From NCBI GenBank assembly GCA_000403295.2, contig KE159609.1, forward strand, positions 464,725 to 528,724: 64,000 bases of DNA, in the 5' to 3' direction. The stretch's first letter is position 1; each line of letters begins with the position of its first letter. The stretch comes from Lachnospiraceae bacterium M18-1 (lineage in GTDB: Bacteria; Bacillota; Clostridia; Lachnospirales; Lachnospiraceae). The notes beneath the pieces are model-generated. The model saw only the letters and a list, made by a program, of their open reading frames with translations. It did no database searches and was not told the DNA's origin. The position numbers and the translations under genes were made by a program. Of the stretch, positions 8,307 through 18,064 are shown piece by piece.

Positions 8307-9620
8307 ATGCAGACAGTAAACTATAGTTTAGGATCTTTGATCGGCGGGGATATCCAGGTTGTGTCAAAAGATGAAAGTTATGTTAGAAGAGCGCTTCATC
8401 AGAGCATCAGCTTCGAAGAATATGCATTTCTGATGAAAATCGTAAAATACGTAGGAGTCAGCGAGCGGTTTAAAGACGTGATCGACCGGTTCCATGTGAA
8501 GGAAGGCGAGACGCCTGCAGGGTTTAAGATCGAATATAATATGAAAGAAAATCAGCTGCTGGAAATCGATCTTGTGAGAAATATTTCATATGATAAGAAT
8601 GGATACAGACGTCCGACAAAATTTATCTTTTCTGCTGATACGGCAAATCCGTATGAAGTAGAGCCGATTAAAAATCTGATCGGAAATCTGACCTGCAATC
8701 CAGGAATCATATATGATCTGTTTATCAACAATCCGAACGCGAATGTCGGGAACAAGTATAAGACAAGAAATGAAGTCATGCAGGAGATCTCCAATATTCT
8801 GGGACCCGGGTGTGATATCAGCGTGGAAGTAAACGATCCGTTTGCGGATTTCAGCAAGATCCTGGAAGAAGCAGAAGAATTTCGCGAGATGTTCTCGGAT
8901 TACCGCATGGTCATCAAAGTACCCCATACCGGACCGGTCAACGCGGAAAATGTAGGACAGCTCCTGGAAGGAAACAAGCGTCTCTTCACCCGCTGGAATC
9001 AGGCGGCTACAGCGGATTATCTCCATGGCCATAACCTTGCGCTGAAATTAAAGGACCACGGATTTCGTGTGAACTATACCCTGATGTTTGAACCGTGGCA
9101 GACAGGGATGGCGCTTCAGGCAAAGCCTTACTTTATCAACAGCTTTGTGCGCCAGCGCTTCGGAGTGACTACATACATCAACGGACTTCTGACGGCTTAT
9201 CAGAAGACCTACGATGACCGTTTCCTTGAAGAACTGAGAAAATTCATGATACAGTGGGATTTCCTTTCCGGGGATGACCAGAATGTGGACCTCAGACTGG
9301 TGGAGAAAGTGGCAAGGGAGACGATCGAATACAGAAAGATCAATGAAAAAGAAGGCTTTGACGGAATGGACGGTGTGCGCCACAACCTGAGAATGCTCCG
9401 CAATTCCAACCTGGAAGATACCAGGCTGATCATCTGCAGTATTGAAGGCTCGAGAATGTATCCGGAGCTGGATAAGCTGATGACGGAACCGGAATTTAAG
9501 GACATGACGGACCGGATCGTGATTACAACGGAACCGTCTTATCTTGCACAGAATACGTCGGCGCCTCAGATCATTACCTACCAGAGACGCTTTATGAATG
9601 CGGCAAATGGAGAAAAATAA
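8307..9620 (+). CDS. Transaldolase-family protein (long form)
   Basis: A 437-residue TIM-barrel aldolase relative. FSADTANPYEVEPIKNLI followed by TCNPGIIYDLF resembles the transaldolase opening DTA...TTNP, and K204 in MVIKVPHTGPVN matches the Schiff-base lysine strand. It is much longer than MipB/TalC proteins (about 220 residues), with extra N- and C-terminal parts I cannot assign. The site TAGGAG favours this ATG over one at 8292. By context it would feed pentose phosphate from nucleosides into central metabolism, perhaps with the transketolase at the operon end. Substrate uncertain. Confidence 0.7.
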   Translation: MQTVNYSLGSLIGGDIQVVSKDESYVRRALHQSISFEEYAFLMKIVKYVGVSERFKDVIDRFHVKEGETPAGFKIEYNMKENQLLEIDLVRNISYDKNGYRRPTKFIFSADTANPYEVEPIKNLIGNLTCNPGIIYDLFINNPNANVGNKYKTRNEVMQEISNILGPGCDISVEVNDPFADFSKILEEAEEFREMFSDYRMVIKVPHTGPVNAENVGQLLEGNKRLFTRWNQAATADYLHGHNLALKLKDHGFRVNYTLMFEPWQTGMALQAKPYFINSFVRQRFGVTTYINGLLTAYQKTYDDRFLEELRKFMIQWDFLSGDDQNVDLRLVEKVARETIEYRKINEKEGFDGMDGVRHNLRMLRNSNLEDTRLIICSIEGSRMYPELDKLMTEPEFKDMTDRIVITTEPSYLAQNTSAPQIITYQRRFMNAANGEK

Positions 9621-9635
9621 AGATCAGGTGTGACA

Positions 9636-10160
9636 ATGAATAAACGTTATTTTTTCATATTTGCGTTATATGTCGGGATACAGTCCTTCCTGCTTCAGCT
9701 CATCGACCAGCTGATCGGGAAAAGCCTTGTTCCCGGCGGACACAATGGATTTGTATTCATTGCATTTCAGGGATGGGCACTCTATTTTCTCCTCGGAAGC
9801 ACACTTAGAGGCGCTGTGACCGGGTTCTGCGGTTATGTGATGGGGATCTTGTTCGCTGTTCTCATGATCGCAGCTGCATCGGCATTTTCAGGACTGCGGC
9901 TTCTGGCAGTGCCGGTGACAGCCCTGGTCATCGTACCGGTCATGATGTATTTTGAGTATGCCCCCTGGCTTGTCAGCAATGTCGCTTCCTTTTTTGTAGG
10001 AGCAGGAGCGTTTTACGGGGTGCTGAATTATGTGGACGGGATCAGGATCCTGGAAGCGGCATGGATCGTACTGTTGTATTGTTCATTAGGGCTGATCAGC
10101 GGATGGATGACGATCTGGTTCCGAAAGCAGTATGAAGACCGGATCAATGCAAAGAAATGA
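9636..10160 (+). CDS. DUF1097-like integral membrane protein
   Basis: A hydrophobic protein of about 174 residues with roughly five membrane helices and no large soluble domain. Short loops and the segment PVMMYFEYAPWLVSNVASFFVGAG recall the DUF1097 family. A GTG two codons upstream is an alternative start. It sits 15 bases after the transaldolase-like gene within the nucleoside operon, so a channel or accessory transport role for a nucleoside breakdown product is possible (inference only). Confidence 0.6.
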   Translation: MNKRYFFIFALYVGIQSFLLQLIDQLIGKSLVPGGHNGFVFIAFQGWALYFLLGSTLRGAVTGFCGYVMGILFAVLMIAAASAFSGLRLLAVPVTALVIVPVMMYFEYAPWLVSNVASFFVGAGAFYGVLNYVDGIRILEAAWIVLLYCSLGLISGWMTIWFRKQYEDRINAKK

Positions 10161-10182
10161 AAGTCATAACAGGAGGAGAAGA

Positions 10183-10620
10183 ATGAGTAAACTGGATAAA
10201 CTGACAAAATTAAATGATATCTGCCTTTTCGTAAAGGACTTCCAGGGAGCTTTGAAGTTTTATACAGAAAAGTTCGGATTTCAGGTAAAACGCCTGCAGC
10301 CGACTCCTGAGAACGCCAATTATGCAGAATTTGAATTTCATGGAACGGCGGTCACACTTTGGGATAAAAAGGGACTGTGTGAAGTGGTGGACCACCAATA
10401 TATTGACGGCGACGGACATCATTTTATGATCGCCGTCAAAGTACCCGAGATGCAGGATGTAGATGACATTGCCGAAGAGCTGATCGGTAACGGCGTCGTC
10501 TGCCTGGTGAAGCCGACAACCTACCCGTTCGGCTCCAGGGCGGCATATTTCCAGGATCTGGAAGGAAATGTCTGGGAAGTGTTTGCCTGGGAGGAAGGAA
10601 ACGGACCTGGGCTGCTTTAA
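10183..10620 (+). CDS. VOC (glyoxalase/bleomycin-resistance fold) family protein
   Basis: A 145-residue protein with the paired beta-alpha-beta-beta-beta modules of the vicinal-oxygen-chelate superfamily: LNDICLFVKDFQGALKFYTEKFGF at the N-terminus and AAYFQDLEGNVWEVFAWEE at the C-terminus, including the usual C-terminal metal-ligand Glu. The ATG is set by AGGAGGAGAAG; the longer open frame from 10132 overlaps the previous gene and is less likely. It could act on a reactive aldehyde made in this operon, but the substrate is unknown. Confidence 0.75.
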   Translation: MSKLDKLTKLNDICLFVKDFQGALKFYTEKFGFQVKRLQPTPENANYAEFEFHGTAVTLWDKKGLCEVVDHQYIDGDGHHFMIAVKVPEMQDVDDIAEELIGNGVVCLVKPTTYPFGSRAAYFQDLEGNVWEVFAWEEGNGPGLL

Positions 10621-10635
10621 AGAAAGGAGGACATG

Positions 10636-11808
10636 ATGGCTAAATTTACGATCATTGTCCTAGACAGCGTCGGCGTAGGAGAACTGCCGGATGCGGCCGA
10701 TTTCGGTGATACAGGGACGAATACATTGAAGCATGTGGATGAATTTATGGGAGGTCTCAAAATCCCCAATCTGAAGCGGCTGGGATTGTTCCACATTCAG
10801 GATACCGGCCTTGCGGCAGAAGGAAAAGCACAGGGCTGCTATGGAAAGGCTGCCGAAGCCGGAAAGGCGAAGGATACCACAAACGGACATTTTGAGATTG
10901 CCGGGCTGACTGTAAAAACGCCGTTTAAAGTCTTTGGGGAGTCATTTCCTCCCAGGATCATTGAGGAGCTGGAGCGGCGGATCGGCACCAAGGTCATCGG
11001 AAACTTTCCGGCTTCCGGGACGGAGATCATTAAGGAATTGGGGGACGAACATGTAAAGACAGGATATCCGATCGTATATCTGTCTGCAGACAGCCTGATG
11101 CAGATCGCTATGCATGAAAGCGTCATCCCTCTGGAGGAACAGTATGAGATCTGCCGAAAGGCCAGGGCGCTCCTGACAGGGGATGATACTGTGAGCCGTG
11201 TGATCTGCAGGCCGTTTACCGGAACCACCGGCCATTATTACAGGACAGAAAACAGGAAGGATTTTTCAGTAGACCCGCCGGGAAGAACCATCCTGGATCT
11301 GCTGAGTGAAAAAGGAAAAGAAGTCATCGGCGTAGGAAAAATAGAAGATATTTTTAACCGCCGCGGACTGACGAAGATTAATCATACAAAAAACAACAGG
11401 GAAGGGATCGAAGCTGCGCTGTCCTATCTGAAAGAAGGATTTGACGGACTGCTGTTTGTAAATCTGGTGGATTTTGATATGCTCTACGGCCACCGGAACG
11501 ATCCGCGGGGATATGGAGAAGCGCTGGAGTATTTTGACCGTTTCATACCGGAGATGATCTCACTCATGGACGAGGAGGATATCCTGCTGATCACGGCGGA
11601 TCATGGATGCGATCCGACCACCCCGGGAACAGACCACACAAGAGAATATATCCCGATCGTCGTTTATGGAAAAGATCTCAGACAGGGAGCGGACCTTGGA
11701 GTGCGGGAAACATTTTCCGACATTGGGGCGACTGCGGCGGAATATTTTGGCTATACATTTCCGACGGGAACTTCATTTCTCAAAGAGATTTCCAAAGAGA
11801 AAGCCTGA
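10636..11808 (+). CDS. deoB: Phosphopentomutase
   Basis: Interconverts (deoxy)ribose-1-phosphate and (deoxy)ribose-5-phosphate, linking nucleoside phosphorolysis to DeoC and the pentose phosphate pathway. The 390 residues match DeoB length. Alkaline-phosphatase superfamily metal motifs are visible: IIVLDSVGVGELPDA at the N-terminus, NGHFEIAG around the phosphorylated Thr, and TADHGCDPTTPGTDHTREY at the C-terminus. AAGGAGG is five bases before this ATG; one codon earlier is another ATG. Confidence 0.95.
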   Translation: MAKFTIIVLDSVGVGELPDAADFGDTGTNTLKHVDEFMGGLKIPNLKRLGLFHIQDTGLAAEGKAQGCYGKAAEAGKAKDTTNGHFEIAGLTVKTPFKVFGESFPPRIIEELERRIGTKVIGNFPASGTEIIKELGDEHVKTGYPIVYLSADSLMQIAMHESVIPLEEQYEICRKARALLTGDDTVSRVICRPFTGTTGHYYRTENRKDFSVDPPGRTILDLLSEKGKEVIGVGKIEDIFNRRGLTKINHTKNNREGIEAALSYLKEGFDGLLFVNLVDFDMLYGHRNDPRGYGEALEYFDRFIPEMISLMDEEDILLITADHGCDPTTPGTDHTREYIPIVVYGKDLRQGADLGVRETFSDIGATAAEYFGYTFPTGTSFLKEISKEKA

Positions 11809-11832
11809 GAAAGCTTTCGGAGAGGAGAAATT

Positions 11833-13005
11833 ATGGATCAATTTGAATTTATGTCTCCTACAAAATTCATTTTACAGAAGGACGCTGACCTGCTGTGCGG
11901 CAGAGAGGTAAAAAAATACTCTGAAAATGTATTATTCGTTCATTATGGGGACAAATATATGTATGATTCCGGCCTGCATGCCAGAATCACAAAAGCGCTG
12001 GCAGATGCAGGCGTGGCCTGCTTTGAACTGCCCGGAGTGCAGCCGAATCCAAGGGTGGAACTGGTCCGGGAGGGCATAGAGCTCTGCCGGAAAGAGCGGA
12101 TCGGATGCGTGCTTGCCGTCGGCGGAGGAAGCGTGATCGATACGGCAAAAGCAGTAGCGATCGGTGTGAAATATGACGGAGATGTATGGGACTTTTACTC
12201 CAGAAAAGCTGTTCCGGCGGAAGCGCTTCCCATTGGTACGGTCATGACGCTTCCGGCTACAGGAAGTGAAGGGAGCAACGGAAGTGTATTGAAAAACACG
12301 GAGACAGGAGAGAGCGCGGATACGATGGCGGATTGCCTGAGGCCCTCCTTTACATTGATGAATCCGGAACTGACGCTGACCATACCAAAACGTCAGACCG
12401 TATTTGGAATCGTAGACATGTTTTCACATGTACTGGAACGCTATTTTTCCAGCTCCAGAGAGACATATCTGACAGATTATATGTGCGAGGGCGTGATGAA
12501 GTCAATCCTTGTTAATGCCAGAGCGCTGATGAAGGACCTGAAAGATTACAACGCCAGAGCGGAATTGATGTGGACCGCAGTAGTTGCACATAACGGACTG
12601 CTTGCAGCAGGAAGAAATCAGGACTGGGCGACCCATACCATCGGAGCACAGCTCAGCGCGCAGTACAATGCGGTACACGGAGCTACGCTGTCGGTATTAT
12701 TTCCAAACTGGGCGGCCTATGTATATAAAGAAAATATTCCGAGATTCGTACAGTTTGCAAACCGGGTATTTGACGTGGATATTGACCTGTATGACCAGGA
12801 AAAAACGGCGTTGGAAGGAATCCGGAAGCTGCGTGAATTTTTTGAATCTTTGGGCGCGCCGTCTGTACTGAATGAGATTGGAGTAGAGTCGGATGAAAAG
12901 TTCACAAAAATGGCGCAGGACGCATGCAGATTCGGCAGCATTGGAGGGCTCAGAACACTCAATGCCGCTGACGTAGAGGCAATATACAGGATGGCTCAGT
13001 CATAA
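11833..13005 (+). CDS. Iron-containing alcohol dehydrogenase (YqhD/BDH-like)
   Basis: NAD(P)-dependent group III alcohol dehydrogenase, 390 residues. The nucleotide-binding GGGSVIDTAKA (97-107) and the four metal ligands D195, H199, H268 and H282 are present (DMFSHVLERYF; DWATHTIGAQLSAQYNAVHG). In this operon it may reduce the acetaldehyde released by the DeoC-type aldolase to ethanol and regenerate NAD(P)+ (inference from context). Confidence 0.9.
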   Translation: MDQFEFMSPTKFILQKDADLLCGREVKKYSENVLFVHYGDKYMYDSGLHARITKALADAGVACFELPGVQPNPRVELVREGIELCRKERIGCVLAVGGGSVIDTAKAVAIGVKYDGDVWDFYSRKAVPAEALPIGTVMTLPATGSEGSNGSVLKNTETGESADTMADCLRPSFTLMNPELTLTIPKRQTVFGIVDMFSHVLERYFSSSRETYLTDYMCEGVMKSILVNARALMKDLKDYNARAELMWTAVVAHNGLLAAGRNQDWATHTIGAQLSAQYNAVHGATLSVLFPNWAAYVYKENIPRFVQFANRVFDVDIDLYDQEKTALEGIRKLREFFESLGAPSVLNEIGVESDEKFTKMAQDACRFGSIGGLRTLNAADVEAIYRMAQS

Positions 13006-13015
13006 GGTGGCGCAT

Positions 13016-14344
13016 ATGAAATATGAAATAGGGATCAGTGGGGCAGTCATCGTCTCCGGACATAATGGTTACAGGCCGTTTCTTGGTTCGGTCGGAGTGA
13101 CCGGGGACAGGATCGAAGCGGTCATTCCCGGTGAACTGAAGAAGTCTGAATGTGACAGATGGCTGGACGGCAGCGGAAAAATCCTGATGCCGGGCCTTGT
13201 AAATGGTCATTGCCATGGAGACATGACGCTGGCAAGAGGGCTCGGCGACGGTATGACACTTTGGGAACAGAATCAGGCATTTGCAGATACAGGCTGGTTC
13301 TACACTCTGATAAGTGATAAAGAAAGATATGATTCCAGGCAGTTAACGTATTGTGAAGCGCTGCTGTCCGGTACCACATTCATTATGGAGAATATGTACT
13401 GGGGGTTGGGACTTGATTCTGTAAAGGCGATGAAGGAGGTTGGAATCCGGGGGGCGCTGGCAGAGGATATCCGGCAGGATTTTGCAGAGCCGGACATTTT
13501 TATACCGGAGGCATATCTTGACAGCTATCAAAAAAGCTGTGATGAAAATGCTCTCCTTCCGGTAATAGGCAGTATTTCTGAAGAAGACTATGACAGAGAA
13601 CGCCTTGAGAGGATCCAGAAGGCCGTGGACGCAAGGAAGATGTATATGACCTGCCATTTGGCGGAAAATACATGGAGAAGGGATCTGATCCTGAAAAAAT
13701 TTGGGACAACGCCGATTGACTATATGTACCGCGGCGGATTTCTCGGGGAAAATGTGATCGGCTCTCATGTCGTCTATGCATCGGAGCAGGAGGTTAGACA
13801 GCTGGCGGAAACCGGAACCAGAGTTGTGAATACACCTTTGTGCGAAATGAAGATCCAGGATGGGATCGCGCCGATCCCGGAGATGGTGAAGCAGGGGGTG
13901 ACGGTGTGCCTGGGGACAGACGGTGCTATGTGGAATAACTCCAACGATATTTTCCGGGAAATGAAGGGGATGGCTCTGCTGCATTCCATTCACAGCGGAG
14001 TACGCAGTCTGGAGAAAGCAGAGATCCTGGACATGGCCACAAGAAACGGCGCAAAATGTTTTGGGCTGGAAAAGGATTACGGGACGATTGAAGCAGGGAA
14101 AAAAGCAGACTTCATCCTGATCGAGACACGTGTTCCGCATATCCAGCCGCTGCGCATCGGTGCATATGAAAATGTAACTTCGGCACTGATCTATAATGTG
14201 ACGGGTCAAGATGTAACAGATGTGTTTGTGGACGGAAGGCATGTCGTAGAGGGAAGGGTCTTAAAGACGATCTCTGCAGCAGATCTGATGGACCGGGTAC
14301 GGAAAACATCTGAAAACCTGGCGGAAGGGCTGGAGCATGTCTGA
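13016..14344 (+). CDS. Amidohydrolase, adenosine/methylthioadenosine-deaminase-like
   Basis: Metal-dependent amidohydrolase of the TRZ/ATZ/MtaD group, 442 residues. The metal-site motif GHCHGDMTLARGLGDGM holds H65 and H67; downstream His occurs in TCHLAEN and GSHVVYAS, and the catalytic Asp in CLGTDGAMWNN. This family deaminates adenosine-type compounds, S-adenosylhomocysteine or cyclic ureides. Beside a nucleoside importer and phosphorylase, deamination of adenosine or deoxyadenosine is the natural guess. A GTG at 13007 is an alternative start; AAGGTGG favours the ATG used here. Confidence 0.8.
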   Translation: MKYEIGISGAVIVSGHNGYRPFLGSVGVTGDRIEAVIPGELKKSECDRWLDGSGKILMPGLVNGHCHGDMTLARGLGDGMTLWEQNQAFADTGWFYTLISDKERYDSRQLTYCEALLSGTTFIMENMYWGLGLDSVKAMKEVGIRGALAEDIRQDFAEPDIFIPEAYLDSYQKSCDENALLPVIGSISEEDYDRERLERIQKAVDARKMYMTCHLAENTWRRDLILKKFGTTPIDYMYRGGFLGENVIGSHVVYASEQEVRQLAETGTRVVNTPLCEMKIQDGIAPIPEMVKQGVTVCLGTDGAMWNNSNDIFREMKGMALLHSIHSGVRSLEKAEILDMATRNGAKCFGLEKDYGTIEAGKKADFILIETRVPHIQPLRIGAYENVTSALIYNVTGQDVTDVFVDGRHVVEGRVLKTISAADLMDRVRKTSENLAEGLEHV

Positions 14345-14366
14345 AACAGACCGGGATCGTCTGTTT
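14344..14366 (+). terminator. Hairpin, weak terminator or attenuator
   Basis: AAACAGAC and GTCTGTTT form an 8-bp perfect stem around a 7-base loop, followed by a very short T run. It sits between the enzyme half and the transporter half of the operon and may lower read-through. Confidence 0.5.
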
Positions 14367-14413
14367 TGAGGATAAATAGAAACGTAAATACAAAAAGAAA
14401 GCGAGGAAGAGGT

Positions 14414-15523
14414 ATGAAAAAGAGAGGATTGGCGTTCATAATGGCAGTAACGATGGCAGTCAGTATGCTGTCAGGCTGCGGCGGAGGCGGTAAGGGCGGC
14501 AGTGAGGACAAAGCGGCATCCGGCGGGGCAGGAAATGAAGAAGGGGGATCCGAAAAGCAGTACAGGGTTGCGCTTGTCGTTAATCAGAAATTTGGAGATA
14601 AGGCATCCATGGATGATCTTGCAGAGGGGGCAGACAAGGCGGCTGAGGATTTTGGCGTGGAGATCGCAAAACTGGAATCTGCGGAAGCATCTAGATTCGA
14701 AGAGGATGTGCGCGCCATGTCAGAAGAAGGCTACGACCTGATCGTTACCACATATCCTTATATGACAGACGCGACTAAGCTGGTGGCCCAGGAATTTCCG
14801 GATACCAAGTATGCGGCTGTTTTCCAGACGATCAATGACGGAGATACGACTCTGGACAACGTATGGGATACGGAATTTCACGGAGAAGGCGCGTTTTATC
14901 TGGGCGGTTATATCGCAGGGAAGCTTACAAAATCAGATCATGTCGGCTTTGTAGTAGGCGGCGAGGAACCGACGCCAAATGCAGAGGGAAATGGATTTAT
15001 GATGGGTGTGAAAGCGGCAAACCCGGATGCTACAGTGGAATTTTCCTATGTGGGAAGCTATGAAGACCCGGCAAAGGCAAAAGAAATCGCCAGTGCAATG
15101 ATCACAGCGGGCTGTGACGTGATACAGACAGATTCAGGCGCTTCGAATGCCGGAGTCGTAGAAGCGTGCAAAGAAGCAGGGATTTTGTGTGCAGGAGAGA
15201 TTTCAGATTATTGGGATGCATATGAAGGCTTCTATGGAATTGAAGGGATCGGTTTCGGCGATACGGTGTATAAGGCGATCGAAATGCTGCTGGACGGCAA
15301 GTATTCCGGAGGAGAACATGGAATCCGCGATCTGACAAACGGCGGCTATTTTATGGATTGGGATTCTTTCCAGAGATTTGCAGATGCAAATGATGAGTAC
15401 GGAGAAACAATGAAGGAAGCGATCAAGGAAGCGCAGGATCTGGAAAAACAGATCATAGACGGGACGCTGGAGGTTCCTTTTGATACAGAAGTTCCAAGCT
15501 GGGAAAGGATCAAAGCACAATAA
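14414..15523 (+). CDS. BMP-family nucleoside-binding lipoprotein
   Basis: Substrate-binding lipoprotein of a nucleoside ABC importer (PnrA/BmpA family), anchored outside the membrane. The signal peptide MKKRGLAFIMAVTMAVSMLSGC ends in a lipobox with Cys at residue 22, followed by a Gly/Ser/Glu-rich linker; about 369 residues in all. The GAGGAAGAGG site sets the ATG rather than the open frame from 14366. Genes for the ATPase and both permeases follow, separated only by the phosphorylase. Confidence 0.9.
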   Translation: MKKRGLAFIMAVTMAVSMLSGCGGGGKGGSEDKAASGGAGNEEGGSEKQYRVALVVNQKFGDKASMDDLAEGADKAAEDFGVEIAKLESAEASRFEEDVRAMSEEGYDLIVTTYPYMTDATKLVAQEFPDTKYAAVFQTINDGDTTLDNVWDTEFHGEGAFYLGGYIAGKLTKSDHVGFVVGGEEPTPNAEGNGFMMGVKAANPDATVEFSYVGSYEDPAKAKEIASAMITAGCDVIQTDSGASNAGVVEACKEAGILCAGEISDYWDAYEGFYGIEGIGFGDTVYKAIEMLLDGKYSGGEHGIRDLTNGGYFMDWDSFQRFADANDEYGETMKEAIKEAQDLEKQIIDGTLEVPFDTEVPSWERIKAQ

Positions 15524-15546
15524 CAGACTGCTCATGGAAAAATAAG

Positions 15547-15588
15547 AAAGCTGTCTGCAGGGCACAGATGGCCTTGCGGCAGCTTTTT
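15547..15588 (+). terminator. Hairpin with T run (partial terminator)
   Basis: AAAGCTG pairs with CAGCTTT, with further pairing inside, and ends in TTTTT. It lies between the binding-protein and phosphorylase genes, a common place for a stabilising hairpin that lets the binding protein be made in excess. Confidence 0.55.
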
Positions 15589-15654
15589 GACGCGAGTGTG
15601 CGGAAGAACGCACATTTTTATATACTATCGTATGCAGAAAAAGGAGATAAAACA

Positions 15655-16494
15655 ATGGAAGAGAAGATTAACAAGGCATCCGCACCAAAGGCAGAAAATG
15701 AAGGCGTATACCATTTACAGCTAAAAAAAGGAGACGTTCCGCCCTATGTGATCCTTCCGGGAGCGCCGGAACGGACGCTGAAGATAGCAAAAAACTGGGA
15801 TCATGTAAAGGAAGTAGCCTCCTATCGCGAATATAAGACGGTCACCGGGGAATATAAGGGAATGGAGATGGCATGTACCTCTACAGGGATCGGCGGACCA
15901 AGCTCGGAGATCTGTCTTCATGAGCTGAATACGCTGGGGGTCCATACCTGTATCCGTGTCGGCACGACCGGCTGCATCGTGCCGCAGTTTGACCTGGGAG
16001 ACCTGATCATTCCGGTCGCCTGCGTGAGAAAAGACGGAACCTCTGCAACTTACGTGGAACCCGAATTTCCGGCGTTTGCCAATACGTATGTTGTGATGGC
16101 TCTGATGGAGGCGTGTGAGAGGCTTGGATTCCGCTATGGACTGGGGCTGGATTACACGGTAGGTTCCTTCTATATCGGACAGGGAAGACCTCTGAATGAG
16201 GATGGCTCCGGCTACTGGCCTTCTTTTGCCGAGAAGATCGTACCGGATCTGCAGACCGCAGGTGTGACGAATATAGAAATGGAAACATCGGGACAGTTTG
16301 TGGTCGGATATCTCCACGAGATGCGGATGGGGGCGATCCTGTCTGTGATCTCCAACCGGGTGCTGGACCGCTGGGGAGACAACGGCGGAGAAGAAAAGGC
16401 GTGTCTTGCGGCGGCAGAGGCGATGCGGATCTTAAAAGAGTGGGATGAAACCGGAGAGGTAAAGCTGAGCCTCAGGAAAAACCAGGTGAAGTAA
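15655..16494 (+). CDS. Nucleoside phosphorylase (uridine phosphorylase-like)
   Basis: Splits nucleosides with phosphate to base and (deoxy)ribose-1-phosphate, the substrate of DeoB. 279 residues of the PNP/UDP family: VILPGAPERTLKIA near the N-terminus, GTTGCIVPQFDLGDLIIP, and NIEMETSGQFVVGY, the ribose-contacting Met-Glu motif. The strong site AAAAGGAG fixes this ATG; the frame is open 87 bases upstream without a site. Base specificity is not determinable, but the sequence is closer to uridine phosphorylases than to trimeric PNPs. Confidence 0.85.
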   Translation: MEEKINKASAPKAENEGVYHLQLKKGDVPPYVILPGAPERTLKIAKNWDHVKEVASYREYKTVTGEYKGMEMACTSTGIGGPSSEICLHELNTLGVHTCIRVGTTGCIVPQFDLGDLIIPVACVRKDGTSATYVEPEFPAFANTYVVMALMEACERLGFRYGLGLDYTVGSFYIGQGRPLNEDGSGYWPSFAEKIVPDLQTAGVTNIEMETSGQFVVGYLHEMRMGAILSVISNRVLDRWGDNGGEEKACLAAAEAMRILKEWDETGEVKLSLRKNQVK

Positions 16495-16531
16495 AAGGCG
16501 GATAAAGGCAGAGCCAGAGAGGATAAAAGTT

Positions 16532-18064
16532 ATGGCAGCAGCAGTAGAAATGTTGAATATATCAAAATTCTATCCCGGAGTCATCGCAAACAGCAACGTG
16601 TCTTTGAGCGTTGACGAAGGTCAGATACTTGGCCTGATCGGGGAAAACGGAGCCGGAAAATCTACAATGATGAATATGCTGTATGGGATGACAGAACCGG
16701 ATGAAGGAGTGATCCGTCTGTTTGGAAAAGAGGTAAAGATCCAGTCTCCCAATATGGCGATCAAACAGGGAATAGGAATGGTACACCAGCATTTCATGCT
16801 GATGCCGAACCTGAGCGTGCTCCAGAATATCATTCTGGGAAATACTCCGACAAAAAACGGGATGATCGATGTAAAGGATGCGAAAGAAAGGATTACGGAG
16901 ATCATGAATAATTATGACCTCCCGGTGAATCTGGATGAAAAGATCTATCAGCTTTCTGTTGGAGAAAAGCAGAGAGTGGAGATCATCAAGGCGCTTTACC
17001 GGAAGGCCAGGGTGTTGATCCTGGACGAACCTACCGCAGTGCTCACTCCCACGGAGACAGACAAGCTGCTGGAGGTGCTCCGGCAGTTAAAAGCCCAGGG
17101 ATGTGCGATCATATTTATCACCCATAAACTCCGTGAGGTCATGGCGATCACGGATAAGATCGTTGTGATGCGCAAAGGAATCGTGACAGGAACTCTGATG
17201 ACCGAGGAAGCAAAGTCGGAAGGACTTTCAGATCTGATGGTAGGACGGAAGGTCAATCTGGATATTCCTAGAAAAGAATACAGTCCTGGAGAAGAGGTCC
17301 TGAGAGTACAGGGACTGAAAGCGCTGAACCAGAGAGGGCTTCCCGCTCTCCGGGGAGTGGACTTCCAGGTCAGGCGCGGAGAGATCGTCGGTGTTGCCGG
17401 TGTAGAGGGCAACGGACAGACGGAGCTGATCGAGGCCATATCAGGAATGCTCGAGCCCACCGGGGGCCAGGTGATCTTCAAAGGCCGGAATATTACGGCA
17501 TTTAATGTACGCCAGAGGCGGGAGGAAGGAATGTCCCATATCCCGGAGGACCGGCTGAAGATGGGTACAGCAAAGAACTGCTCGATCAGGGACAACCTTA
17601 TTCTGAACAGATATTATCAGAAGCCTTATAACAAGAAAGGAATCTTAGATAACAAGAAGCTGCATGAACTTTCGGAAAGACTTTGCAGGGATTTTGGGGT
17701 GAAGACGCCGGATTCCGAGTACCGTCTCGGCACTCTGTCGGGCGGAAACATGCAGAAAGTAGTATTTGCGAGAGAAATGGAGGCGGATCCGGATCTTCTG
17801 ATCGCGGCGCAGCCGACTCGCGGAGTGGATATTGGTGCGATCGAGTCGATCCATCACAAGATCGTAGAGGTCCGCGATTCAGACCGGGGAGTGCTGCTCG
17901 TGAGTGCAGAGCTGGACGAGATCCTTTCTCTTTCAGACCGGATCCTGGTCATGTACGAAGGAGAGATTATGGCAGAATTTAAACGAGGAGAGGCCGATGA
18001 AAGAACGATCGCGGTTTATATGACCGGGGCAAAGAGACAAGGTGGTGACGGCAATGAAAAATAA
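16532..18064 (+). CDS. Nucleoside ABC transporter, ATP-binding protein (two ABC domains)
   Basis: A 510-residue fused double ATPase of the NupA/YufO type. Domain 1: Walker A GENGAGKST near residue 37, signature LSVGEKQR, Walker B VLILDEPTAVL. Domain 2 is degenerate as usual for the family: VAGVEGNGQTEL replaces Walker A, with LSGGNMQKVV and DLLIAAQPTRGVDIGA. It energises the permeases encoded next. The end overlaps the next gene's start by 11 bases, indicating translational coupling. Confidence 0.92.
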   Translation: MAAAVEMLNISKFYPGVIANSNVSLSVDEGQILGLIGENGAGKSTMMNMLYGMTEPDEGVIRLFGKEVKIQSPNMAIKQGIGMVHQHFMLMPNLSVLQNIILGNTPTKNGMIDVKDAKERITEIMNNYDLPVNLDEKIYQLSVGEKQRVEIIKALYRKARVLILDEPTAVLTPTETDKLLEVLRQLKAQGCAIIFITHKLREVMAITDKIVVMRKGIVTGTLMTEEAKSEGLSDLMVGRKVNLDIPRKEYSPGEEVLRVQGLKALNQRGLPALRGVDFQVRRGEIVGVAGVEGNGQTELIEAISGMLEPTGGQVIFKGRNITAFNVRQRREEGMSHIPEDRLKMGTAKNCSIRDNLILNRYYQKPYNKKGILDNKKLHELSERLCRDFGVKTPDSEYRLGTLSGGNMQKVVFAREMEADPDLLIAAQPTRGVDIGAIESIHHKIVEVRDSDRGVLLVSAELDEILSLSDRILVMYEGEIMAEFKRGEADERTIAVYMTGAKRQGGDGNEK